This document shows positions 45,872 to 56,978 of a stretch of DNA of 64,000 nt, in pieces. Each line of letters opens with the position of its first letter. Within the stretch, counting starts at the first letter, position 1. Below the pieces are notes generated by a model. It was not told where the DNA came from, did no database searches, and worked only from the letters and a program-made list of their open reading frames with translations. Made by a program: the position numbers and the translations under genes. This stretch comes from Lunularia cruciata. Lineage: Eukaryota > Streptophyta > Marchantiopsida > Lunulariales > Lunulariaceae. The DNA lies in assembly GCA_948567375.1 (NCBI GenBank), contig OX419759.1, positions 30,605,493 through 30,669,492 of the forward strand, read 5' to 3'.

Positions 45872-48170
45872 TCTTAAGCTGGTCAGATATGTCCCTAATA
45901 GAACAGTACACCATCATTTAGATCCCCAAATCTGATTGCTGACTGTCTTAATTGGTAGCAAATGTTATAGTTCACAGGGGAATTCTCAGAATTTCCTTGG
46001 ACGACGATAATCTGCAATGAGTTTACTCCTAGTGTGTATTACATTGAATGTTCTCCGAACAAAGTGTAATTTTGTTGAGATTTCAGTGCTAGAACAACTG
46101 TCAACTTAGTGCCAACTTAGGGTGCTATTAAGCCTAAGTGGCAAAGTTGGGGGACTGTTAAGTCCAACTCGGTAAGGCTCCGTCCCTCTTTCCACAAAAT
46201 TCATGTAGTCCCGTCGTCTTCAGCGCCATTCAATAACCTTTGTCTTCCATTTCATTTTGAAAGTTGTGAGAGTTTATAATATTTTAGTATATTGAAATTT
46301 AACATATACCCGAGGGAAATGGGTTATAATTTTGCGAGAGCATGGAAAGATATCAAACGAGAGTGTAGAATGTTACTATCATTTATCTTGTACTAATTAT
46401 GGTTTCATTATTCTATGTGAAATTGCTTAGCGGCTCAGGATACAGCATGTTTAATGTGTCACATGCTGTTTACCTGATTAAAGACCATGTGAGAAAAACA
46501 CATGTAGGTACTCAGGTTCACAAACTAGAAGATTTTTAGATTTCTATAATAGCTTTTTGTGATTTATTAATGGGATTGGAGAGTGAAGAGAGTTTTGGTT
46601 CTTTATGCCTAAGAAATTTTGCTTTTGAGTTGATTTCAAATATGATCTGATCAATTGAAGTTGTAGTATTTGAAATCAATGTGTTGTGGATGAGATTATA
46701 ACCAAATTTGGGATTTTTTTCACTTATCAAGTTTTGGTTCAATTCAACTTATGAAAATTTCCAATGTTGTTAGTGATTAGGTCTTACATCTTTGTGTAAA
46801 CTTTTCATGTAAAATTCTCAAATAGAGAATTTAATGTCTTGGATCAACTATACTTGGGTCTATAAAACTGAAAAGTTACCACAACTTGAGAAGTGATCCA
46901 TATCTAAGGATTGGTTTGGATTCAACCATCAAACTTTACATAAGTTTAAATACAAAGCAAAACCAACTACTATGTAAAATTTGGTTGGCTCTAGACTTAT
47001 AATTAGTGAGATCTAGTGCTACAAACTTTACTCAAAATACTATCATAAGTTTGATGGAATAATTCTATCTCTAATTAATTCAACCATCAAACTTTACATG
47101 AGTTTAAACACAAGCACAACAAACAATTATGTAAAATTTGGTTGGCTTGAGAATTATAGATAGTGAGATCTAGTGCTTCAAACTTTGTTGTAGATACTAT
47201 CATAAGTTCCATGGAATAATTCTATCTCTAATTACAATTGAATGGCAAATCTCCAATTCAAAGTCCTAAATGAAAGGATTATATTGTTTTAAAGATTTTT
47301 ATACTTTTTATATGAGTTTCTCAACCACATTTTGGCAAAAAATTGCACAAGAATCAAGACTTAAGCCTTACTTAGAGTTTCAAAATCAAGGTTTTGACTA
47401 CAAAAATCAAGCAAAGTTTAAGACCTTGTCAAAAGAGCTTTAGTGATCAAATTAATGCTTGCTTTCAAATATGCTATATCATTGGAAATTTTATTTTACA
47501 ATCTTTCCATTTAGTTCTAGAACATCTAAAGTGGAGATAAAGGTATCCCTAAAAAGTTGTCCACATTTAATCCCTAAAAAGTTATCCACATCTGAGTCTT
47601 GTAAAGATTTCCCCATCAAAAGGCATAAGAATCTAACTCTTAAAAGCATCTCTTGGAGTACAAATGGAGAACATGTTTGGATAGAACAAGTGATCTTTGA
47701 GGCACATTCTTATCAGATCCATGGAGAGTTATTGTTAATTTTCTTATGTTTGAAACTTCTCTATGCTTTTCATGCTTGATTATACATCCCCTTGGTTTGG
47801 ATTGGTATATAAGTGTTATGCTTAGATTCCTTTCTTCTAGGTGCATTTTGTATTTCTCCTTGGTAGTGTTAAAAGTGATGACCAACAAAACAAGAGTGCA
47901 TGTTGTGATGATAGGTTAGGTTGCCCGTTATTCCTCTACCCAATACAAAGAACATGGGAAACAAGGGTTGAAGATTCTGATTTTTGGGAAAAAAAATGGG
48001 CCTAAACTATTAGTGATACCTTTACATATAACCTCTTATCTGTAAACTCTACAACTAGGTACCTAGTGTGTTCCCAAACAGAGAAAGGAAAAGTATGATA
48101 GCATGAGGCAAGCAACCACATCAAGATTGTGGACACTCATGATTATACACACTTTGTCTACCCCATAGTT
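45872..48170. other. Gene-free AT-rich region
   Basis: No coding region is supported. It contains the tandem duplication at 46,921-47,235, and otherwise only short AT-rich frames on both strands. Confidence 0.55.
46921..47235 (+). repeat. 158-bp tandem duplication
   Basis: TTCAACCATCAAACTTTACA begins units at 46,921 and 47,079; both end with GGAATAATTCTATCTCTAAT. The two units differ by scattered substitutions and short gaps. Confidence 0.85.
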
Positions 48171-48179
48171 GATCCTTCT

Positions 48180-50640
48180 AGGGATATTGATCTAGTTGTG
48201 GGAGTGGTTAATATTTCAAGCAGGTTGTATTTTGGAGCTATTTGAGACTAGTCTTCCTTGCCCATGCCTATTCCATAGGGTTTTAGCATTCACTCCATGA
48301 TGAGGTTAGATAGGCTTTTCACTACCACCTGATCAATTGGCTTGTGATCCCATGGATGAGTTAGTGTGATTCTTATTCTTTGTACTCCCACAATGGTGTC
48401 TTTATCATACTAGAAGACCACATTTAGTGCAAAGAGAGGTGGTTATTAGATTTTTCAAATTATGAGCATGGGATAAGGCTACCATATAGGAGGAGTCTAT
48501 TTGGGCTACACCTTACAAGAGATAGGTTTAGCCATATGATAACATCAATTCCACTTGATTATGATGGTGTAGGATATTGGATCCAATGGGAGAGTATAGT
48601 ACAGCAATGCAATCCCTATATCTTTTGTCTATGGCTAGTCCTACTTATTGGACTATCTATTCCTTATGCTTATTACATCTTGTAGTAAGAGATCGAATAC
48701 CATTAGAGGTCCTAGACTATCAGCTTGAGCAGTCTTTATATCTTGATAGATAACTTTTTGCACAAGCATTGTGTATTGTACCACACCTCTCCTTAAGAGG
48801 TTTGTTAGAGATGGTATATGAATATCTTAGATATTGCTTCCAAGTAAATGATCCCTCTAGTGGTTTTACCAAGCTATTTTAGGTAGTTATAGTAGCAGTA
48901 GTAAGAGAAGAGATTCCTACATCAGTTAACCATATATTAGATGCTAGTTGACTTCTCAGAATGGAGAATGACATGAGGCTTATTAGATAGAATGCTATAG
49001 GGGAAGTGTTTTTTGTGTCTTGTTAGTTGTATTGTTATTGTTCAACATTGTTCTCACTTTCTACAACACCTCAACCCACATCAATTTGTAGTTGCTCCAT
49101 TGGAGGTTGTGAGTTTATATCTCATGCACTAAAGCACTTCTAGATATCCACCTAGAATGGGTTATTCTACAAGTGGATGTTGAGAATGTGTTTAATAACA
49201 TCTCATGTGCATCCATCTTTAGAGATCTTAGGGAGGCCAGTGGATCCTTTTTCAGCTTTATTCCTTTTGTGTGGTCTTTTTATGGCTCTCCTTCTTCCCT
49301 TTATTATCAGCATAGTTTCTTACAAGAGGGAGTCATTGTCTTGGAGTTTATTATCAATATATGATAGGAAGATCCTTGAGGGAGACCTTTATTTTCCATG
49401 GCTCACTTTAGAGCTCTCTTATCTACTACTCGTCCATGCAAGGTTGTGTATTTCACACCTTGGTAGATATACATATCATGAGTCTTGTAGATCAAATTAA
49501 ATAGGACTTTTGACCACTTGGCTACCAAGCTTCACCTTGTAGACTTGAGAGTCCAAGGTGTCAAAGTGTAGAACATGGTCCTTTTCAAGTATTCCTCCTC
49601 AACATCCAACTCCCAAAGGGTTTTATCACATCCACATATGACTTATGTATTCTTGGAGTGTGAATAGGACCCAAGGATTTTATCACATGCTTCATAGATG
49701 AAGACTTTGTAGAAGATACTTTTCATGTGGATGACCTCCTTCTACTAGGAGATCCACAAGTGGAATTTGGTATACTCTCCTCTAGTATTGCCGACCTACC
49801 TTCTTTGCATGGTACTCCTTTTTTTGACCTTCCTATCACATTTGAGAGCTTTTGATGAAAGTATTATGGGTGTCTTTGGTGATATCATTGGACCAAGGAC
49901 ATTTGAGTGTGAGATAGGGGATTTGGCATAAATATAGACATCTTTACTAATATTGTGTGGAGGTGTAGGCCTACTATCTATATGGAAGAGATGGCACATA
50001 CAACATTATTGGGGAGTTGTGCTCTCTTGGCACCTCTAGTTTCTTCTCATTTTATGGTTGTTCTCTAGTTTCTTCTCATTTTATGGTTGTTGGAGATATA
50101 TGCAATCAAGGTGGAGGAGCAATTTTTTTATCTCCAAGTGTTATTGCAATAGACTAGAGATAATCTATCTGCACATGCACAAGATGACCTCCCATCCTTT
50201 GCTTCCCTACCTTTAGATTGGACTAGGGGTTTATAGTCTACATTGAATCAATAATTTCAGCATTTGCTATATTCACTCTTAGTTGATTCATCCATTCTTT
50301 GTGCTACTAGCATGTCTTCACTCCTGCTTTGGCAAGGATGTAGGCTCTTGGATTCTAGTGGGGCCATGCATTAGAGCATTCTGAATCACACCAACTACTT
50401 CTCTACAATGATAAGGTTCCACCTAAGTTTGGACCACCCATGTCCATCTTTATTACTCATTTGCAAGTGTGGTTCTACCCTAAATGCAAAACTGGTCTAT
50501 ATGACTTGATGTCCTTTTGGAGGACAAAGAATAGCTACCCATAATACCATTAGGGGTATAATGTTTGCCATGTCACAAGAGAGAGTGGATATTTTGCTTG
50601 GAAGGTGCATTGTGTAATATTCCAAGGATAAAGAAACACA
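48180..50640 (+). pseudogene. Decayed reverse transcriptase of a non-LTR-type element
   Basis: The clearest part is 49,165-50,040. LQVDVENVFNNISCASIFRD has the polymerase motif A (D-V-x-N-x-F-N). About 49,370-49,440 reads EDP-stop-GRPLFSMAHFRALL, a damaged form of the GTRQGDPLGGPLFALAHFRAL block of this family. FECEIGDLA with a later GGVGLLS lies near 49,900-49,970. The family is known from many algal and early land-plant genomes; its exact class is uncertain (non-LTR, R2-like). Stops and frameshifts occur throughout. The limits outside 49,100-50,040 are inferred. Confidence 0.65.
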
Positions 50641-50984
50641 ATATACAGAAAACACAAATTCTACACTCAAACTGCAATGCCCTAAAGGAGCACCTTCTCT
50701 TTATTATATAGCCAAAGAAGATCTCCTCCAAGGAAGCTCCACCATAGGATTAGGTACATGGATAGATGACCTATCAAAGAGCCCCACCCTTAGATTACTT
50801 GCTTGGATGGGTGACATGTTGGTCCTGGTCCCATCTGGTTGGTCAAAAAAGCTTTGACCAGAAGGAATCTTTTAAGGAATCTTCTTATAGGAATCTCAAA
50901 ATCATGTAGGTGAGGTACCATTGGAAAGCTCTTAGTAAGACAAACTAGAGGGGAGGGAAGGTCAACCTTACTTCCATATGGAGG

Positions 50985-51355
50985 GGGTCAACACATTTTT
51001 GAGGCCTAATTCATCTATTTACTCCTTTGAAATTACCTCTAAAGTTTTTAGGCTTATTTTGGCTTTGCCCTATTATTAGGAGTGCTCTTTTGGTGATCAA
51101 TCTATTTGATCTACTTTCTCCATCACGTGTAACATCCCTCCATATATCACCACCTCAAGTTTCACCTTTAGATCATATGAATAACTATTGATTCTAAAGT
51201 TTCCAAGCATGTTTCAATTTCTGGCCTATTAGTAGAAGTACTCTTTTGGTGATACCTTTGTCTGATCTACTTAGTCAATTATGTATAACATCCTTCTAGA
51301 TGTTACCAAACCAAATTTCATCTCTAGATCCTCTGTCTAGCTATTGGTATTACAC
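50985..51355 (+). repeat. Dispersed repeat R1, internally duplicated
   Basis: ACTCTTTTGGTGAT followed by ATAACATCCYTC.AGATRTTACCA and TTTCA.CTCTAGAT occurs twice here (from about 51,065 and 51,235). It occurs once more at 52,992-53,213, inside a B LTR. The longer flank CCTCTAAAGTTTT is also shared. No coding potential. Confidence 0.7.
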
Positions 51356-51365
51356 ATTGATATGT

Positions 51366-51792
51366 TGTAACAATATAAAGTTTAGCAACGAAGTTAGTTA
51401 GGGCTAACAAAGTAGTGAATAGGCCAATGTAGCCTAAAAAATTCCAAAAGTATCTAGGAAGCTTCTTGGGAAGTTTCCTGGCTAGCTTAACTTGCACCCC
51501 AAGTAAGTAGCTTTTAGAATGAAGCTTATAGAAGCTTCCAACTAGCTTAGCTTACAAGCCAAGTAGACGTTTTCTAGAAGGAAACTTTTTGAGAAGCTTC
51601 TTGGTTAACTTGGCTTGCACTCCAAGAAAGTGACTCAAGGAAGCTTCTTGAGAAGCTTCTCAAGAGCCTTGTATACTCCTTGAAAATACCAGAACCAAAG
51701 CTCATGCTAGGCATTCGGAGTTTTCCCACATTCAAGTGTCCCAATGTGATCTTCCATTTTCCTATTTCTCTCCTTGGTCTTGGTCTTTTACA
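51366..51792 (+). repeat. Solo B-family LTR with target duplication
   Basis: It starts TGTAACAATATAAAG and ends GGTCTTTTACA, 427 bp. It is flanked by TATGT (51,361-51,365) and TATGC (51,793-51,797), a 5-bp duplication with one difference (or an exact 4-bp one). No primer-binding site or internal sequence follows, so it is a solo LTR. It contains four or more GAAGCTTC/TTCTAGAA dyads in 51,470-51,665. Confidence 0.85.
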
Positions 51793-52282
51793 TATGCTTT
51801 ATAGATTACACAAGTCAAAGTAGACTTATACTTGGTGCAAGATGATCAGGTGATAATAACATTGTGGTTATGGGACTTTATATGTGACATACTTTTGGAG
51901 GGAGTGATCATCCATCCTCTTGGATGGGTAGTGAGCAAAGCAATAGCAAGCAAGGTCTCCAAGCAGAAGGTCACATCTTTGTTCCTCTAGCCATGGCACT
52001 ATATGAAGTTATGGATGCAACATTTGACATATTTTTCAAGAGTACAAGAGTGTATATCACTTTAGATACCAAAGATAATTTTTTCACTTTCATATTTTAT
52101 CATATAATTTAAGTAGCATATCTCTATTGCTCTAAGAGAACTTTAGGCAAAGTGCAATCTGTATGAAAATAATCACTCTAGATGGTGTTTCTTTGGATGC
52201 TCCAATTGTTAGTAAACCATAGGACTTACATATCTTAAATATCTTAGGTAATATCTTAAGTGTAATATGGAAGATTTCTTTT
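51793..52282. other. Unassigned spacer
   Basis: AT-rich, with one 62-codon frame at 51,924-52,112 lacking recognisable features. Confidence 0.5.
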
Positions 52283-52372
52283 AGGGCTTAGCCCCATTTT
52301 ACTCTTATGTCTTTTCCTTGTATGAGCTTGATTGATGTGGTCTTTGTTCTTGTAATCTCACGTGGTCATTTT
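52283..52372 (-). mobile_element. Diverged S element copy, minus strand
   Basis: Read on the minus strand: ATGACCACGTGAGATTACAA, AGACCACATCAATCAAGCTC, AGTAAAATGGGGCTAAGCCC. All S blocks are in order but diverged. No convincing target duplication was found. Confidence 0.7.
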
Positions 52373-52760
52373 TTTCTGATAGATCTTGTTTCTATTCTCA
52401 CAAGGTTTACTAAGCAGTATCCTTGTCATTAGGCAATCCTTGTCCTTATCATCAAGCCCTTATTTTGTCATAGCATCATCCTTGTCATCAAGTGGCAGTT
52501 TTTTCACAAGCACTTAGGTGATAGTTATCACTTAACCCTAAACCTAAATTATTTTATGCAGAGTGGATATGAGGGCTTGGCAAGGATATTGTAATATGAA
52601 TTTTTTTACTCCTACATTTGGTGATGATTTTTATAGTGATTTTGTTTATAGTGTTGCAACCAAGTTGGTTGGCCTTCAAATTGCTTCTTTTGAAGTCCAC
52701 CTTTTGCCTCAAATTTCAGAAATTGAACAAGAAGAAGGTTTTAGAATTGGCAAGGATACT

Positions 52761-53343
52761 TGTAAAAGACCAAGGAGAGAAATAGGAAGATCAGAGTGAA
52801 AGATCACATTGTGGACTCTTGAATAGATAAACTCCAAATGCCTAGCATGAGCTTGGGCTTTGGTATTTATAGAGAACATATAAGGCTCTTGGGAAGCTTC
52901 TCAAGAAGCTTTCTAAAAGCTGCCTTCTTAGAGTGGAAGTTAAGTAGATAGATAAGCTTCTCAAGAAGCTTCCTTCTAGAAACTACCTATCCTTAAAGGG
53001 GATAAACATTTCATTTTTCAAGGTCTAGTTCATCCATTTAGGCCTCTAAAGTTTTCAAGGTGGTTTTGATCTTTTCATTATTAATGGAAGTACTCTTTTG
53101 GTGATATCTCTATATTATCTATTTAGACCATCATATATAATATCCCTCAAGATATTACCAAGCTAATTTTCACCTCTAGATAACATGTCTAGCTAATGGT
53201 ATTATAATTTCTTACTTGGCATACATGTTACTTGGAAGGTTCTAAGAAGCTTCCTAGATGCTTCTAGAGCATTCTTATAATTCTTGGCTTATTTGTTACT
53301 TTGTTAGTCTCTACTAGCTTGTAAATAAATCCATATTGTTTCA
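52761..53343 (-). repeat. 3' LTR of element B, carrying an R1 insertion
   Basis: On the minus strand it starts TGAAACAATATGGA after a purine-rich GGTGAGAGAATA and ends CTTTTACA. It has the same promoter-like content as the other B LTRs. About 220 bp at 52,992-53,213 is repeat R1, absent from the LTR at 385-878, so R1 entered this LTR secondarily. Confidence 0.8.
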
Positions 53344-53375
53344 TATTCTCTCACCACTAGTTGGTGATGTCTTCT

Positions 53376-54520
53376 TCACCATGGAAGCTTCAAACTCTTG
53401 GATAGCCGTTTGTACATTGTAGAGATGAGAAAGTGGCTCCCAAGTGGCATCATGAAGAGGATATCATTTCCAAAGGACTTTGTACTTAGTGTGTTGTTAG
53501 CAACTATGTTAAATGTTACAATGTGCAAGGATATGATCAACTTCATACTCCTCATGATCATTGATAGGGATGGGAGGAAGAGGGAGTTGGTCATGAATGG
53601 AAAAGAAAGATGGATTAGAAACAATGGGTTTTAACTTTGAAGCATGAAAGACGTAGTGGATTTGCATATCACTAGGCAAGGCAAATCAATAAGCAATAAG
53701 AGAAACAATTTGGGTGACATCAAATGGGCATATCCAATTAGGAGAAAATTTATAAACTTGAGTATCAAGTGAGAGGGGTAGGCTACTAGAAGAAAGCATG
53801 ACCTTATCACCTAGCTGAAATGTGAGATCATGATGATGTTGATTAGTATTACTTTTGACAATTTTGAGCAACAAGGAGATGAGATTTGGCTTGTTGTAAA
53901 GAGTGAGATATTGTGGACAAGAAGGTGGAAGTATGAGGAACATAAGATGGTAGGAGAACAAGAAGGAAATTTGGAACAAGTGGGTCTAGCCAAAATCAAG
54001 GAAGAAGGGAGAGAATCTAGTGTTTGCTTGCTTAGAGTGATTATAGCCTATTTCAACAACCGTAAAGCATTCATCAATATTGGTATGGTGAATGTTGACA
54101 AAGACACAAAGCATATCCTACAAGGTGCAATTTTTGTATTTGGTTTAGCTATCAGATTGAAGATGATAGGCCATGGAAAAAGAAAGTTTAGTGTTGTGTA
54201 GCTTGAAGAGTGCTTGCAAAAATTTATCAATGAATCAAGGAGCATGGTCAAAGATGAGTACACAAGATATCCCATGATGCTTGAAGACATTGTCAAAGTA
54301 GATTTGAGCTAATGTTAGAGCATCCACTACATCAAAGGTTGGTGCTAAATGGATTTGCTTACTAAACTTATCAACAAACACCACATTTGCTGCATGACCT
54401 TGTTTTGTCCTTGGCAATGATGCGATGAGATCTAAGCTCACATGTTTCTATCAAGTAGATGGGATAGGAAGTAGTTGGAGTAGTCAACCTTGTTTTTGGT
54501 TGCTTGCTTTTTTGCATTGA
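53376..54520 (-). pseudogene. Element B integrase and chromodomain (broken)
   Basis: The integrase core is legible at 54,441-54,235: SLDLIASLPRTKQGHAANVV, VDKFSKQIH and QIYFDNVFKHHG. The GDKVMLSSSSLPL and YKFSPNWI.PF.VTQI blocks at about 53,850-53,690 are the usual C-terminal part. Then HYVFHASKLKP leads to a chromodomain (53,560-53,390): EEYEVDHILAH, KYKVLWK.YP, ATWEPLSHLYN. Stops and a frameshift occur between these blocks. The chromodomain is a histone-methyl reader expected to steer integration into heterochromatin. Confidence 0.85.
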
Positions 54521-54879
54521 CAACTCTCACCAAATCAAACAAAGTCTTAGACTTCACTTGTCATGTTTGGCCACCACCATTTCATTCTAGAGTACGCAAG
54601 ATCTTGTCTAGCTCTATGTTTCCCACAATTGGTAAGTCATGCACCTCTTGAAGTCATGCAAAGCATAGATCACCTAAAGTTGAAACAAAAATACAGAAAA
54701 ACAAAAATACTTGCAACATATAAATCCATCTTGAGTGAAAAGGTCTGGTACTCTTTATCATTTGCTGCAAAATGACCTTGTATCAATTGAAAGAAGAGAT
54801 CTCATTGTAAAGTGATTCCAAATTGCTGTTGTGATGAGAGACTCAAGAAGAGTCTTCGAATTTGGTGGTCATGATACGG

Positions 54880-55758
54880 CATTGGGGATGATATGGAATT
54901 TGTCAGGCTTTTACTCAAGCTTGATGTCAAAAAATTCTATTTGTTTCTTCCATTGATGATGTCAATTCTTAATGTGCTCCAAATGTAATATCTACAACAA
55001 AGATTTATGATCCATTTGAATGAGCCCTTATTTCTTCAATAGATAATGTCTCCATACTTTGGTGGCATATGTCATTGCTAGTTGTTCCTGATCCTCAATA
55101 GAGTAATTCCTTTTTGATCAGCAAGACAAAAGGACAATCAGATGTATCCCATCTGGAAATTTTTACTCTAACACCGCTCCAATGGCAAAGTTAGAAGCAT
55201 AAAATCAACCACAAAAGGTAGCTGAGGATCATGTGATTAAAGGATGGGTGTTGAGTAAACTATATGCTTTAGTTTCTTGAATGCTTCTTTGTGCTTGATT
55301 GTCCACTAAAAGCTTGAGGCTCTCTATAAGAGATTGGTCAATGGTGTTGCCACATGAGCATAATAGTGAATAAACCAATCGTAAAAACTTGACAGTCTAT
55401 TAAATGCCTGCGTTTCTATGTTATCCTTTGGAATAGGGCAATCAATAATTACCTTGATTGTCTCCTCTTCCATCTTGATCCTCTTTGATGAGACATTATG
55501 ACCCAAGAAGGTAACTTCTTGTTGCCAAAAGGCACACTTTAACTTCTCGTAGTAAAACTTCCATTGACATAGTTATTTTAGGATTTCTCGTACGTGATTC
55601 ATGTATTCTACCTCTATCTTGTTATAGATTAAAATATTATCCAGAAACACCACCAAGTACCAATCCATCAGCCCATCCACTACTCAATGCATTTGATCAA
55701 TGAAGACCATTGGAGCATAAGTCAGCCTAAAAGGTAGAACTCTCTATTCAAAATGCCT
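54880..55758 (-). pseudogene. Element B reverse transcriptase end and RNase H (broken)
   Basis: The minus-strand frame just left of the junction reads HFE-stop-RVLPFRLTYAP (the HFEW..LPFGLTNAP block), then WYLVVFLDNILIYNK, in which the second Asp of the polymerase FLDD motif is Asn. TFLGHNVSSKRIKMEEETIK and AFNRLSSFYDWFIHYYAHVA follow (55,506-55,324), then RNase H traces. The sequence stops abruptly at 55,758, where element A begins. Confidence 0.8.
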
Positions 55759-56425
55759 TGTCATGCATATATACATTGTTACACAACATATATTGGTGTC
55801 AACATCACACACTATAGAAGCATAACTCACACATAAGTCATACATAGACTCTAATGTGCCACAATAATTAGTTTGGTTACACAACTCAAATCACACTCAG
55901 TGTTTAGATCAGTATTTGATCTATCAATCAATCAATGATCTGCCAATAATTGTGCATTGATTATAGTCAAGCCACACTCACTCTAGCTAAGAGACTCCAG
56001 GTGATGTTCACCCACTTTCTATCCACTCTAGCTAGGAACTCAAAGGCTCAACAACAAAGAAGTGAGCTCTATGGAGCTGCACTTCCAGGGTATACTCCTA
56101 ATTTTGACCTAGGCATCACACTAACAAGATCTCTGATGGCACACCTGATGGTGAGAATGGTGCAAGTGATAGTGGGCCCCACCATGTAGTCAGTACCCAA
56201 AACACAAGATCTGATAAAAAAAAGTAATATATGAGTAATTGTCAAAATACCTCTAACTACTATCAATGCTACTCCAATGTTCAAGCAATCTAGATGCAAA
56301 GCTACAAATGGCATGACAACTATCATGCGTATATACATCACTACACAATATACATTGTTGTCAACATCAAACACTATAGAAGCACAACTCACACATAAGT
56401 CATACATAAACTCTCAAGTGCTACA
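55759..56425 (-). repeat. Element A copy 2: 3' LTR
   Basis: On the minus strand it starts TGTAGCACTTGAG at 56,425 after AAAGGGACAAT and ends near 55,759 (ATATGCATGACA). At ~667 bp it shows the same start-block duplication at its end as copy 1. The host reverse-transcriptase codons (RHFE) resume at 55,758. Confidence 0.7.
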
Positions 56426-56510
56426 ATTGTCCCTTTGGATGGCAATTAGGTCCCTCTAACTCCAAATAGCAATCTACTCCAAGTATATGGTATACCCAAT
56501 GATGGGCAAA

Positions 56511-56883
56511 TGTAAAAGACCAAGACAGAGAAGAGAAATAGGAGAATGGAAACTCACATTGGGACACTTGAATGAAGGAAAACTCCGATTGCCTAGCATG
56601 AGCTTTGGCTTTGGTATTTATACCCTTGAGAAGCTTCTCAAGAAGCTTCCTTGAGCCGCTTTCTTAGAGTCCAAGCCAAGTTAACTAGGAAGCTTCTTCC
56701 TAGAAGCCGTCTACTTGGCATGCAAGCTAAGCTAGTTAGAAGCTTCCAGAAGCTACCTGCTTGGAGCATAAGTTAACTAGTTGGGAAGCTTCCTAGATGT
56801 TTCTAGAATATTTTAGACTAATTTGGCTTATTCTCTACTTTTTTAGCCTTACTAAATACGTTGCTAAACTCCATATTGTTACA
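56511..56883 (-). repeat. Solo B-family LTR inside element A, with target duplication and empty site
   Basis: 373 bp, minus strand, TGTAACAATATGGAG to GGTCTTTTACA. Plus-strand flanks are GCAAA (56,506-56,510) and ACAAA (56,884-56,888). Element A copy 1 has the uninterrupted sequence GATCTTTGCCCACC at 3431-3444, which is the empty site. This dates the B solo LTR as younger than this copy of A. Confidence 0.9.
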
Positions 56884-56978
56884 ACAAAGATCAGGAGGCC
56901 GGGTGCTATTGAGCCCCATCATTAGCCATTTGTCTACAATCTATACCATATAAAGGATGAACTAGCTATAGATCAAGT

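Larger units (their letters stand above)
52761..55758 (-). mobile_element. Element B: chromodomain-bearing Ty3/gypsy retrotransposon, 3' half
   Basis: On the minus strand the order is reverse transcriptase (from 55,758), RNase H, integrase, chromodomain, purine-rich tract, 3' LTR (53,343-52,761). This is the chromovirus arrangement. The 5' half is displaced because element A is inserted at 55,758/55,759 within the reverse transcriptase, and it should continue beyond the right edge of the window. Stops and frameshifts make it non-autonomous. Confidence 0.85.
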
